A DNA stretch of 64,000 nucleotides from Papiliotrema nemorosa (Eukaryota; Basidiomycota; Tremellomycetes; Tremellales; Rhynchogastremaceae): assembly GCA_032158125.1 (NCBI GenBank), contig JASKOT010000007.1, forward strand, positions 558,001 through 622,000, given 5' to 3'. Position 1 is the stretch's first letter. Every line of letters begins with the position of its first letter. Below the pieces are notes generated by a model. The model had not been told where the DNA came from, made no database searches, and saw only the letters and a program-made list of their open reading frames with translations. A program made the position numbers and the translations under genes. Shown one piece after another: positions 23,780-34,564 of this stretch.

Positions 23780-25996
23780 TCACATGATGATACAACCGCA
23801 TCCTTTGCCGTGCTCTCCGTCCTTGTTCCCCTTGCTCGGCCTCGCTTGAGTCGTACTAGGCGGCTCTCCGAATCGATTATGCTCTCTTCCATACCCTGTC
23901 CGAGGGAGTTCGGTTGACGAGCCTTGATGTGAAGGCTGAGCCGGTGCCGGTCTGGGATTATCAAAGTACCCCGCTCCAGCAGCTCGTTCAGGCGTCATGA
24001 TTCCCGTACTCGATCCAACAAACCCTGCGGCCCCTCTCGGACTAGCCCTCATTCCTCCGCCGCTGCGTATCGAAAGTTGACTTGGCTGTTTCCGGAGTAA
24101 AGATGGTTTCCTGCCTATCCCCCCGGGAGAGTTGCCCGACTCTTTGCGTCTGAGCTGGGACTGCCAACCTGGCGGAACGGGGATTAAATCAGAGAATGGG
24201 GCTGGAGAAACCGGAGGTTCCAGGACGAGGTCTGTAGGGTGACCTCGAGTCGTACGTATAGGTACAGGGGTGGAATCGAGGGATTGATCTGATGGTTTAT
24301 GGCGGAGAGAATTCGTTTGGAAGTGCGTCCGAGGTGGTGCAGAGAGGTTTTGAGAGGGTCGGAGTGGATTATCGGGAGACGGCTCGAATGTTGGTGAGAA
24401 GGAATGTGAAGTCGTGAGATTTGTGCCGTCAACCGATAGTCCTGCCTGTTGATCAGCCGACCTGCAGAGTGACAATCACGCTCTGTACTGACGTTTGACG
24501 ATTGAGAGGTACTGAGAATTCCCTTTTTCACCCATTTTATAGGGACTCCGTCTTTATCCCATTCTACAGCCAAATCACCTTCTTCCCCTTCCTCTCGCTC
24601 TGCCTCGCTCATACCCAGTTTCTTCGCCACGGTGGGCAAAACCACCTCGTCCCAATTGGCTCCTTTTGGCGGGGTGTATGTATTCTCCGGAGGAACCAAG
24701 TGAGCCGCAACTCCAAGCCGGGATGAAGACGCAGATGAGGGTACACCCATAGATGTCGACGATAACAAATTGAGGGAAGCTGATCTCGGCGCAAACCCAC
24801 TTCCTTGCGCGGTTGTCTGGTTTTGAGGGGTGCGAGAGGAGGCAGAGCGATTGGAAGTTGCTGTTTTGCGTAACCCGCTTGAGTTAGGTGGCTGACCTAA
24901 CCCTATACCGGCTTTCCGACCTTGAATGCGTTTTGTCGGTGTATCCATATCGAGAGAAGACCTCGAATCCGGTCTCATGGTGATACTTCTCTGACGTTTG
25001 CTTGACTCCCCCTCCGCCGCCCCTACCGATCGACTCAACCCACTGTTTCCCACTTCTTGTCCCCTCCTTGAGCCCGCTGAAAAGCCATATTCCCGCTCAG
25101 AATCCGACTCAAGGTCGTGTCCCCGTTCCGCAATCCGCATAGCATCCTCTTGAAACATCATGAATGGCGGCAACTCATTCTTGACCAATCCCTCGACGTT
25201 TCTCCCTTTGAGCATATCGGGCGACTCGGACCTGTAGGAAGGGCGTCTGGAGCTAACTTGACTAGCAGAGAGTTTGTCGCCTTTGGAGGGTGATGATCCG
25301 CGGCGAGAGGTGGAAGGGCGAGGTATCCCCGAAGGTAGCGGAGGGGCATCATTCGAGTGGGTGTCCTGGAGTCGAGGTCGAGGACCTAGTTGTGATTTAG
25401 ATCGAGGTCGAGTTGGTATTCTACTGGGAGGAAGGGTTTCACGGTGTTTATCTGAAGGGACAATACTACGTTGCGGCTGTACGGAGTTGCCCAGAGCGTG
25501 CTCCCGTAGCACCTCGTCTGAATCCAACGCATCCTTAGTAGGACTAGCCGAATTTGAGCTTGATGAGCCGGATCGTGTACCCTGCGTTGGTCGACGACCC
25601 GCACTCGGTTCAGAGGGCGCGAACGGAGTAGACTTGGTTCGATGGCGAGGGAAAGAACGGTCTCTGTGGGTTTCAGGTCGACTTTCGACAGTCGAGGAAC
25701 CGGGAAATGGTTGTGGTTGACCGTACAGCGGATGAGACTGTGGTTCCGCCGATGGGTCCGTGACATTCTTGGAGGACAGTCGATGAGTTAGATATGCTGA
25801 CTCGTTCTCGAGACCTGCATATCAGTATCTGACCACCAAGGATATTGGGCAGAGTCGCTGTGCAGCGGCCTGAGCGATGGTTGTGGTTGCATACCACAAC
25901 GCTCGAGCTGACCCACACAAACACGAACTCACGTTTACGAAGCGTTGGTACAATCTGATCCTCCCAAGATGGTCCAGGGGGTATCTGAGCAGTCAT
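23780..25996 (-). CDS. Ser/Pro-rich protein with C-terminal CaaX prenylation motif
   Basis: Exons 25933-25996, 24493-25814 and 23780-24445 (introns of 118 and 47 nt) give 683 aa. The protein is mostly disordered: Ser, Pro, Arg and Gly-rich with many SP/TP and RRxS-like sites (for example SRRGSSPSKG). One ordered-looking block near residues 405-460 reads NWDEVVLPTVAKKLG followed by an acidic stretch and WDKDGVPIKWVKKG; this block should find homologues best. The last residues are KGCGCIIM: a CaaX box (C-I-I-M, with Met favouring farnesylation) and a second Cys two residues earlier that could be palmitoylated. Membrane anchoring, perhaps at the plasma membrane, follows from that; the role is unknown. 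Start chosen at 25996 because it opens a short conserved-looking exon (IPPGPSWEDQIVPTLRK) spliced in frame. Confidence 0.8.
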
Positions 25997-26523
25997 GATC
26001 TGAATGTCCGAGCTAGATCATCGAGGTTGAAAGGCGAGAAGACGCAGAGAAGGGTAAACAACGGTTCCACCACAATATGCCGAAGCGAAAACGATGAGAG
26101 TCAAGCTGGGAAATGCCAGGTGTAGAGAGTCGATAGCGAGCAAGAGACTGGAGATACGCTATGGTATGCAAAAGGTCGAGAACAAGGTCATGATATATAG
26201 TGAATAGACAAGACGGGAATGAGATCAACCTCGATGATGAAACAGTGTCGGGAATGTTGATCTTCACAACCAGGGCAGCACTTCTGCCATTCGGCTCAAC
26301 ATTGCGCTTGCAATTTGCAGCATTACTCGTTATATCAAAGCACAGACGGAACAGCAAGCGTCATAAATTGTCGTGGGTAAAATAGTACAGTCGTGATCCT
26401 GATATACACCTCAGGCGTCGCGCCTGTCGACGGTGTCCGGCGCCGACACCGTTCGTTCTCCTCCACATGTTTCCCGTTGAACACCACTCCTCTGCAGCCA
26501 GCTACCGCCGAGAGACGGTCATT
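25997..26523. other. Intergenic region downstream of the F-box gene
   Basis: It holds upstream DNA of the CaaX-protein gene and the 3' flank of the F-box gene. A GC-rich patch with GGCGTCGCGCC and GGCGCCGACACC lies at about 26411-26450. No gene is supported. Confidence 0.45.
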
Positions 26524-29500
26524 CTACACATGATGCCCCTCATTATCTTCACTCATCCTGGTCGACCCCTTCTCCTTGCCGCGGCGTCCCTGCGCTTCGG
26601 CAGCAAGTTGATCATAAGTATCCCCACCGTGGTGTGTTTCTCGGTAGTCGACCGAAAGCTCAGAGACTTCATCCGCCGAGTCATCCATAAAGGAGAACGT
26701 CGGCGAATTGAACTGCGAGCTCGACAAGGAAGGAGGCTTCTCGGAGGTCTCTCTGTGGAAAGATGGTGAAAAGATGTTGGAGCCTGTACGTTAGTTTGCA
26801 CTGCTTATACAGGTATCAGAAACTGACCAATTACAACGTCTCTCCACTGGTTCGTGCCAGCCAGGATTCGACACAACTGGGAGGGAAGCTGATCTCCACC
26901 TCCAATCCACTCTCTTTCATCGTTCATTTCCGCAATGGTGTTCACTTCGATCTCAAACAATCTCGTGGAGGGGTGGATCAAGTCACGGCCTTCGCCATCC
27001 CCAGCCACAATTTTCATCTGTTCCAATACTGTCTCCACGTCGGCCTGTTGAACGGGAGAATCATTGGAGCCTCCAGCTCGTCTTCCTCTTCGATGACTCT
27101 CTCTCGCCAATTCCTTGACACCCTTGAACACTGCCAATGATGAGACGCCGCGAGGCAGGTGAACCCGGATGTGAGGGATCGGTAGCTGAACCCAGAGTTC
27201 CACCCGAGGATGTCTGACAATAACGGAAGCGAGGGGATCCAGGGCGACGAATGAAAAGGCTTCCAATCGAGGGCACCAACAACTGCTCAGCAGTTCCTCA
27301 AGCATTCGTCGCATCTCATGCGAGAGATGATATGACAAAGCGTGTACAGTCGAAGGAGTGGGAATACCAATTGGCTCCCCATCTAACGTGCCGGTGTTGA
27401 TGGCCATGGGACGTCTCGGTATGGGGATCGTGGGAAATGAGCTGTTCCCTGTTGTGGTTGCCTGCCTGTTAAGACTGTTCGAAATAGTGTCCGGACTGTA
27501 CGAGGCAAACACTGCTGCTTGCATATCCTCGTCCGTTGCGTACAAGTGATCCATTCGGTTCCGGAAGATCTGATCGGAGTGATAGCCTTGCGGCTTGATG
27601 GGCCATCTGGAGTCGATAGGATGCATTCGATGGTCGGTAGTTGAGGGAAGCGCCCTAGGTGCAGGTGCAAGGGTCGTGGAGCTTCCGGTATTGTTGACGA
27701 TCGGATTGTCGTAATGTCTGACTGATCCGGCCATGAGAGGTCGGCTTCGACTCTGGTGACCATTGGCGTGGTTATTACTGGAGGAGCTAGACGACTCGGG
27801 GCGTGCAAGCTGAGGATGCCGGATTGCGCTGCGGTGCATGGTCGCATTCAACGGAGCGTTGTTGAGATTTCTTGGGAACAACGCAGTCGGTCCGGCGAAG
27901 TCACCTCCAAGAGGAGTATTTGCATTCGCAGTCCGGTGTGATTCATTGCTGATACCGGTCATCGGGATTTCTCCTGTTAGGCCTTGCGACATCACACGAT
28001 TCTCATTGCCTCGTTCCTGAAAAGGACTGATGAAATTCGGGACTGCTGCGCTTATCGTCCCAGTTGAATGCAAGCCGTAGCTGTTTGTTGGAGCGTTCGC
28101 GCGAGGGACAGCATTGATACCGGTGTCCGAGTCCGAAGTTGAGGTCTCGCTAGACGATGTGATGGATGTGATCTCCGGGTGCAGATCCGCCGATGGCACG
28201 ATGCTGGCGCTTGCATTTGGCGCTGGTTGGGTCGTCCATCTGGTGGCTGTTGCCGAGTCCGACTGATTTGGATGCCTTATCGGAGCCTGTATAGAGGATG
28301 ATCCGACTGCAGGTTGCTGCATCCTTGCATGAAATTGGTGCGAGGATATCTCCACGATGGCGTTCTCGGAATCATCATCGCCGTCGTCATCGATGTGGAT
28401 GTAGCCACGACTGCCCAAGCCAGCATTGTGGTGGGGCATGGCCAGATGTGAAAAGAGATTCGGCACGGTGGGAGGGGCGACAGGGGCTGGGGCAGTATTC
28501 TGAGGTGCAGGAGGGGGAGGAGGCTCGATATACCAAGTGGGAAGGATCACCTCACCGCCATTCAACAAGGCGTCCTTCCACGATGCTTGTAGAAAGTTTG
28601 GGATAAGGGTTGGGCCTCTGCTTTCATTATGCCTTTCGGGATCGACTAGAGGCGAGGCTGGCATGCCAGAGTATGAACCGTGAATGTCTGGTCTCGACAT
28701 TGCCGCAAGTTCCTTGCCGATGGGCGAACTTCTCAGATCCCATTGTCGTATTTCCAGTCGGGCTTTTCTCGGTCTGATACTTCGTAGCGACTCGATGAGA
28801 AGTTTGGCATCGTCGGAATGTAAGAGAAGCGTGTCGACCAACTCGAAAGAGTTGAGTTCTGGAAACAGCCTGCAAACGTCTTTTAGGCCAGGATGAATGG
28901 TGTAAAAGGGCAAGGTGTGATCATGAGAACGGTAATCCACAGCGGTAAGGGTCGAAGGATCATAATTGGGTGGGATGAGAGGCTTGGTGGTTGACGCTCG
29001 GATGGTCAAGTGTCGTACCATCGATGCTTTGGAACCTGGCTGCACTCGAGCGGGAAGAGGTGCACAGCGAGCGAACAGTGGGAGAGATTCGTATGATAGG
29101 TGTGGATGACGATATAGCACCGCCAAGGCGATCGGGTGTGTCTCTTTGTCGATGAGAAGTGGTGACATGGCGTCTCTCAGCTGATAGGTCCTGGTCCATC
29201 CTGTTATCGTCACACTTGATCGCGACGACAGCAAGGGCTAGAGGGACTCACGAGTGAAGACTGAATCATAGACATGTTCAAAGATCCTCGTCCAGACCAC
29301 CTCGGGCAATTCTCTCATGTACACCATTCTCCCTTTTCCTTTAGCCTTTGATGAAGGTCGCGCGACTTGCTGGTCCTCTTCCTCGTTCATTTCTAGGTCG
29401 GTCTGCTGCGGAGAGGTGGATGTATCTCGTATCTTCAGACTCTTGGTCGGGCGTGCCAGGTCCTCACCCTCGACAAAGGGCCTCTTGTTGGGTGTGGGGG

Positions 29501-29537
29501 CCAACGTTGTCGGGAGTGCGAGGTGCTCAGACGACAT
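26524..29537 (-). CDS. F-box protein, long and disordered in the middle
   Basis: Exons 29252-29537, 26828-29200 and 26524-26783 (introns 51 and 44 nt) give 972 aa. The first exon has a basic, Ser/Pro-rich start and then an F-box-like stretch near residues 72-95 (MRELPEVVWTRIFEHVYD), the site that would bind Skp1 in an SCF ubiquitin ligase. Residues of about 95-210 (TYQLRDAMSPLL, LFPELNSFELVDTLLL) and of about 720-880 (HEMRRMLEELLSSCWCPRLEAF) look folded and may be leucine-rich repeat-like. The 500 residues between are low-complexity Ser/Asn/Pro/Thr. The C-terminal exon is acidic, with MDDSADEVSELSVDY. Substrate unknown; the F-box call rests on the short motif alone. Confidence 0.75.
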
Positions 29538-30326
29538 GCTGATGTCGATAGCGATTCGTGCGTGAGTACTTGCGTGGAGAGAGTATAGATGAGAGAATCG
29601 AAAGGATGTGAGGCTGATCGGAGCGTTTGGGAGGCGTCTTTCGAGGAGTGCGATGTTTGAGGAGATGGCTCAATGCCATGAAGCAGCTGCTTATTGACCC
29701 GAGCAGGACAACGAGGATCTGCTCGAGGAATTGGAGGATCAGAGGGAATAGGACGAGGACATGCGAAGTGAGGTCTGCATCGGGTTGGGCTGATAACCGC
29801 TTCACCGAATTGCCCGAGTGGCAGCCATCCCTCGCCACCTGAACCCCCCTTCTGTCCCATCAATAGCAGGGCATGCCTTTTGGGAGGGCCTGCCAAAACA
29901 TGTGCTTGAAGACAGAGAGCGCAAATTACTATCATGCTACTATATTTAGAGCTACTTGAGTTCACTGGGCACAAGTGCACTAAGAGCAGCGATCTGCCTA
30001 GGCATGTCGATCTTGCAGATCTCCTCGCCACACCTCCTCTCCTTGCTGCCCTCCTTTGACGCTCACCACAAGGATTAGCCTCATCCCATACTTGAGACTC
30101 CATATTTCTACATGCAGAGGCCTACTCCTGGCAAGTTACCCTGACGCACCGTGAAGGCCGCTTTCATTTCAGCGTTTTCGATCGAGAACCACCGAGGTTT
30201 CAGCGTCAGAATCCCTGTCGCTCCATTATTGACTGGCTTGCGGGAAAACCGGGTCCACATCTTCGGTAATCTACCCTAAAGCTCCATTCATAGGTGTTTG
30301 AGCCTCGCCTAGCATAAAAAGCCAAG
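29538..30326. other. Divergent intergenic region
   Basis: It contains the upstream regions of the F-box gene (minus) and of the small gene starting at 30327 (plus). A 222-codon minus-strand ORF (29435-30103) overlaps the F-box start in another frame and has the arginine/serine composition of chance reading. No other gene is supported. Confidence 0.45.
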
Positions 30327-30940
30327 ATGTCATCGAGGGACAAAGAGGTGAAACCTCCGATGCCGTCTGGAATCGGAGCTGGGAAACCCGTACACCCATT
30401 CGCCGTCACTGTCGAGGAGCCTATCGCGGTGAGTTTTCCATTATCCAAGTCCAACGATACTATCAATCCCTGGTCAAGCCATGCCACTCGGCAAATCGAG
30501 CTGAGAACAGAATGCGATCGTTCCAGATGGGTATGGGATCAAGTACCACGCATACCATACCATCACGGAAGGTGTCTTGTGAGCTTTCATGCTTCGTCTC
30601 TTCTAATGCCGGCTCTGACGACTTAGCTTACCCACCGGCACATCTCTCCCCGGAGGAGCAGTCCTTCCCATGTCTTCTGTAGCCGACTTCCCTATGGTCT
30701 TGCCTCAAGGTACAAAGATGCCGGGGGGAGTGATGGTGCCCGTAAGTTGGCCCCCCTGTTCATGCTTCCGCCTCACCGCCGGCAACAAGTGGCCAACCTT
30801 GCCAATCCGACTGACCACGGTCTCATCACCCCTCATCTCGCCAATGGCCCCATATTGACTCTCAGATTGTGATGCAGAAGAAGGCCAAAGCGTCAGTAGC
30901 GGCGCAAGTAGCTGCCGAACCCATCTGCAGCATTCAGTGA
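30327..30940 (+). CDS. Small protein with two LPxGTxxPGG repeats
   Basis: Not previously recognisable as an ORF because it is split in four: exons 30327-30428, 30511-30578, 30627-30741 and 30866-30940 (introns 82, 48 and 124 nt), 119 aa in all. The second and third exons give TEGVFLPTGTSLPGGAVLP and then VLPQGTKMPGGVMVP, two copies of the unit (V/F)LPxGTx(L/M)PGGx(V/M)xP. The first exon has HPFAVTVEEPIA and the second VPDGYGIKYHAYH. There is no signal peptide or obvious membrane segment; the end is basic (MQKKAKAS). The repeat, the exact frame match over three junctions and the good donors support a real gene. The family and role are unknown to me. Confidence 0.6.
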
Positions 30941-31750
30941 GGCATATCGACTGACAGGTGTCCCGTGCAGCTGGAGCATCGATATGTTTGTCGTGTACCG
31001 ATCGTACTTTAGCAACCCCATCACCGATTCTCGCTGCATGTCGCAGTTCAGTATGTATGCATTATATAGCTAGCTCCTCAGTGGAAGCAAACGAGAGTGA
31101 ATCCATGCCCGGCAGGGTACCACACCATAGCGTTGGGACCATACAGGGTTTGAGCGGTAATGCGAAACCAGGGTCTGGTGATTCGCTCCGTTTCGCAGCC
31201 AAATGAAGGCTCACTTGTGCGGCAAGCCATGTCGAGGCCAGAGGCTCCAATTCTCAAGGCGGCACTCAAGAGACGTATGATCGTTTGTATCATGAGCATG
31301 ATTGACATCTCCCACGGAGACCTTGACGAGCCGCCACGAAGTTCGCTCATCGCAACACCTGAAGTTTGCGTTTGTCGCGCTAGGACCATGTCCCAAATCG
31401 GCCCGAGCCCAAGCCGAGGCGCACTCTGTACCCCAAAGGACGCCAAGGTCAAGGCTCAAAGGATGAGGGCGTTCGAGTGGGGGGCAGTCAGGTCGAGGGT
31501 GAGGAATGAAACGTGTATGTAGCGGTCAACGGGGCTGGTCCCCCTCAATATCACCACGACGCCCCTCGACAACAACACACCACACATCCCCAGAGCAAAT
31601 TCAAACCACTGACTGCTCCATATGAACTTCATTATGACATGGGAAGGTACGAGGGTCTGTCCTGTACCCCTCCTCCCCGGGTATCCATGCGTTCTGTCTA
31701 TATAACATCCCATGTTCCCATGCATCCTATCCCCACTTCGACCCACGAAC
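30941..31750. other. Intergenic region upstream of the aldolase gene
   Basis: Overlapping ORFs of 120-124 codons run on both strands at 31078-31522, but neither has recognisable protein character or splice partners. A TATATAACATCC stretch at about 31699, some 50 nt before the next start codon, may be core promoter. Confidence 0.4.
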
Positions 31751-33031
31751 ATGTCAGTCCAATCTATTCAGAACGGTGTTTGCCAAGGTACTCGTGCTCA
31801 GAACGGTGAACCCAAGACCACCCACATTGAAGGATACGACTTTGGCTCGCCCCCTCCTCTCGGAAACCCTTTCTTTGGGCAGATTATAGGTGTTGGCCCT
31901 GCCGTCCCTCAAGATCCACCCATGAGAGACTATCGACCCAACTCTTTGTCCCAGCCGTTCAACCTCGTTGAGAGATTCAAGTCGGGTAAACCTTCCTTGG
32001 GGTACGGGCTGTTCCTCGGTTCGCCTTCCCTTGCCAGGTGAGCTATCATGTCTTTCTTCGCCTATAGCTAACAAGCAGGATCATCGGAGCGGGAGGATAT
32101 GACTGGGTCATGATTGATTGGGAGCATACACCTATGAGTAAGTCTTTTAGACAATTTGTCAATGGTGTGGTTGACATGGCACAGGCATCCGAGAGGTCAC
32201 TGAACTCATCAAATGGGTCCAGCACGCCTCGGAAGGTCAGACCGCAGCCATCGTCCGGTCAGTCACTTCGCGCACTACATGACCAGAGCCTAATGGGGCT
32301 GACTGACAGGGTCCCTACCGTGGACCATTGCTGGATTGCCTGGTGTCTCGATGCCGGCGCCTCAGGTATCATCATCCCGCATGTGAGTCGGTCTCCTCCA
32401 TATCGAATCAGGCTGATTGGTGAGATTGAAACCGTCGAACAGGCCAAAGCTGCCTTGGCTGCTACCAAGTTCCCAAATGTGCGTCGTCACTGTACCTTCA
32501 CCTTTCGCAACTATTCCCCCAAATTGTATACATACCGTAGCTAACTCCCAGGGCAAGGGCAAACGATCATTCGGTCCTCTCGCGCTCTCATTTGGGATCA
32601 ACGACGGTGTCCCACCTAGTAAGGTCCCTTTCGATGTATGGAACTCTGCCGCCGTCATCATGCAGATTGAATCCGTCGCAGGGTGCGCCAACGCAGAAGC
32701 CGTCGCTGCGATTGAAGGAGTCGACTGCCTCATGGTCGGCAATGCGGATCTGCGACTCGAGCTCGGTCTGCCGGCAGGACTCGATGGTCCTGAAGAGAGT
32801 TATAATCAGTGTCTGAAACAGATCACGGATGCTGGCAAGAAGTTTGGAAAACCCGTTTTGACGTTCACCGGTGGACCTGGTTCTGTCGAGAAGAAGTTGA
32901 GACAAGGTTTCTCGGCGTTCATGGTGGGCTCGGACGGTTTTGGAATCGGGGTGCAGATGAGACAGACGTTGAATGAGAGTTGGAAAGACGTGCAAAAGTG
33001 GAAAGAGGAGGGAAGCAAGCTTGATCTTTAG
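31751..33031 (+). CDS. HpcH/HpaI-type aldolase
   Basis: TIM-barrel class II aldolase of the 2-keto-3-deoxy acid / 4-hydroxy-2-oxo acid family, which cleaves or joins pyruvate and an aldehyde with a divalent metal. Exons 31751-32037, 32079-32137, 32185-32257, 32310-32382, 32425-32478 and 32552-33031 give 341 aa, the usual size plus an N-terminal extension of about 80 residues. Visible family motifs: GYDWVMIDWEHTPM, DAGASGIIIPH, the metal-binding Glu in IMQIES near 220, the metal-binding Asp in GNADLRLELGL near 245, and the closing GSDGFGIGVQMRQTL. Introns are 41-73 nt; the fourth (42 nt) has no in-frame stop. No signal peptide is seen. The physiological substrate cannot be read from sequence; fungal members are mostly uncharacterised. 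Confidence 0.9.
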
Positions 33032-33344
33032 CTATACATCCCTTGGTGTCAGACGAGGTCTGTTTTAAGCCAAAATGTGTGCGTATCGATGCAAGACTGA
33101 TCCATGAAAGCTGCATTATACTATGATTGACGAGTGAAAGGGAGGAGAGCACAACACTGCCCATCGAAAGACCAAGGATCGAGATGCCACTAATGTCCGT
33201 TGTTCCGCTCTGGAATAGGTTGAGAAACGAAACAAAACTCAAATGCCCATCGGCTGATCAAGAAAGAACAAGAGGGAGAAAAGAAAGAGACGAAAGAGGA
33301 AGAGAGAACATACTGAAAGGCAAAAACCAATAGACTCAACTCAA
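33032..33344. other. Convergent 3' intergenic region
   Basis: It lies between the stops of the aldolase and the CPL1-like gene and is A-rich on the plus strand (runs such as AAGAAAGAACAAG and AAAAGAAAGAGACG at about 33260-33330). Probable terminators for both genes; no coding signal. Confidence 0.4.
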
Positions 33345-34564
33345 TCAGAGACCCCTCGTGATCGCTTGAATGTTGAATTCCGTCCAACCCTTCCTGGGCG
33401 TGTCTATCACCCGTGTCCCGGCAGATTGTCTTTCTACGCATTCTGTCGCATTGCCATGGACGTTGAGCGCGAGCTCGTACCCTCTTTGACAGGACTTGAT
33501 GTGACATTTCCCTTGTATACACCCGACCTCATTGACGTTGGGAAGCGAGGTGCAGTCGGATCCTTCCATTGCCATCTGCCCATCGTGAGAGAATGAACAG
33601 CCACCGCCTGGATTTAGATCGTGGATTGTGTTATATAGCTGGTTTGGTAAAAACTCACAAGCCTCGATATCGGTTCTGGTGTTTACACACTCCCAGCCCA
33701 TCCCAGCTACGGGACATTTGGACATTCCACTAGGACATACCCCAAGTTGTCGTCTAGTGTGGGATTTAGGTTGAGGTACCCCTGAAACACATTGTTTCTC
33801 GTTTTTGTTGATACACTGATCCCCGCATTTGATGAAAGGGTCGGTACAAGTGATTGGAACGCAAAGGCCGGAAGAGTTTGGAGTGTACCCGGCGACACAT
33901 TCTACGCTGTCAATGTCCTGAGAGATGACTGAATAGTAGGCTTGAGACTTACTTCGTCTGCAACAGCCGTTTCGGACTCCAGGTTGGTAATCGTGTATCG
34001 AGTTAGAGTCGCCCACCGCCACCGAGACCTGGGTGCAGATACCAAGCTGCAATCGTAGGATATTGTCCACGAATGCCTATGATCAGATCTCTCCACATGT
34101 GTATGATTCCATATCTTTGTTTCGGTATTGGTAAACATTTCGATCCAACTTACCTGTAGAGCCAAGCTGGTTCCTGCTGCGCCACTCAACTCTATGCCCG
34201 TGCTCGATACAATCTCCCCGCTCAAGCTGCCACTACTTCTCCCACTCAGACTCACACTTCCCGTGAGCTTCCCATCGATACACAAACAGCTATTGGCATC
34301 AAGGTGTACATTCCCCTGAGCTCCTGGAGCGCCAACTCGGAAGTCTGCATCGGAAGCAAGGAGGATACAAGTATTGGAGATATCGATCGAGAGGCCAATA
34401 CCACGTTCATCGTGTGTCCGAGTGGCGTTCAAGCTAGTGTCTAATCTTGAAGGCGGGGAACGTTTTAACACGGAGGGAGGTGTCTGGCCTTGGACCAAGC
34501 GAGAGGATGCTGGGGTGAGACTCAAAAGTGAGATAAGGATGGAAGTGGCAATGGCGAGTTTCAT
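33345..34564 (-). CDS. CPL1-like secreted cysteine-rich protein
   Basis: Exons 34154-34564, 33953-34076, 33659-33901 and 33345-33607 give 346 aa. A clear signal peptide opens it (MKLAIATSILISLLSLTPAS). The first half is Gly/Ser-rich; the second half has about 18 cysteines, including ITCTDPFIKCGDQC, CPSGMSKCPVAGMGWECVNT, ACGGC and a closing IQGKCHIKSCQRGYEL. This Cys pattern is that of the fungal CPL1-like domain; Cryptococcus neoformans Cpl1 is a secreted protein linked to capsule and to host macrophage polarisation. Dibasic sites KR near 35 and RR near 225 (HTRRQLG, directly before the last Cys module) could be cut by a Kex2-type protease. The stop of the aldolase gene faces its stop. Assignment to the family is good; equivalence to Cpl1 itself is not shown. 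Confidence 0.82.

Noticed and set aside
29435..30103. 222-codon minus-strand ORF upstream of and overlapping the F-box gene start
   Set aside because: It has Arg/Ser/Pro-rich composition typical of non-coding frames and overlaps a better gene in another frame.
31078..31522. Overlapping 120-124-codon ORFs on both strands
   Set aside because: There is no recognisable protein character, no good splice partners, and mutual overlap.
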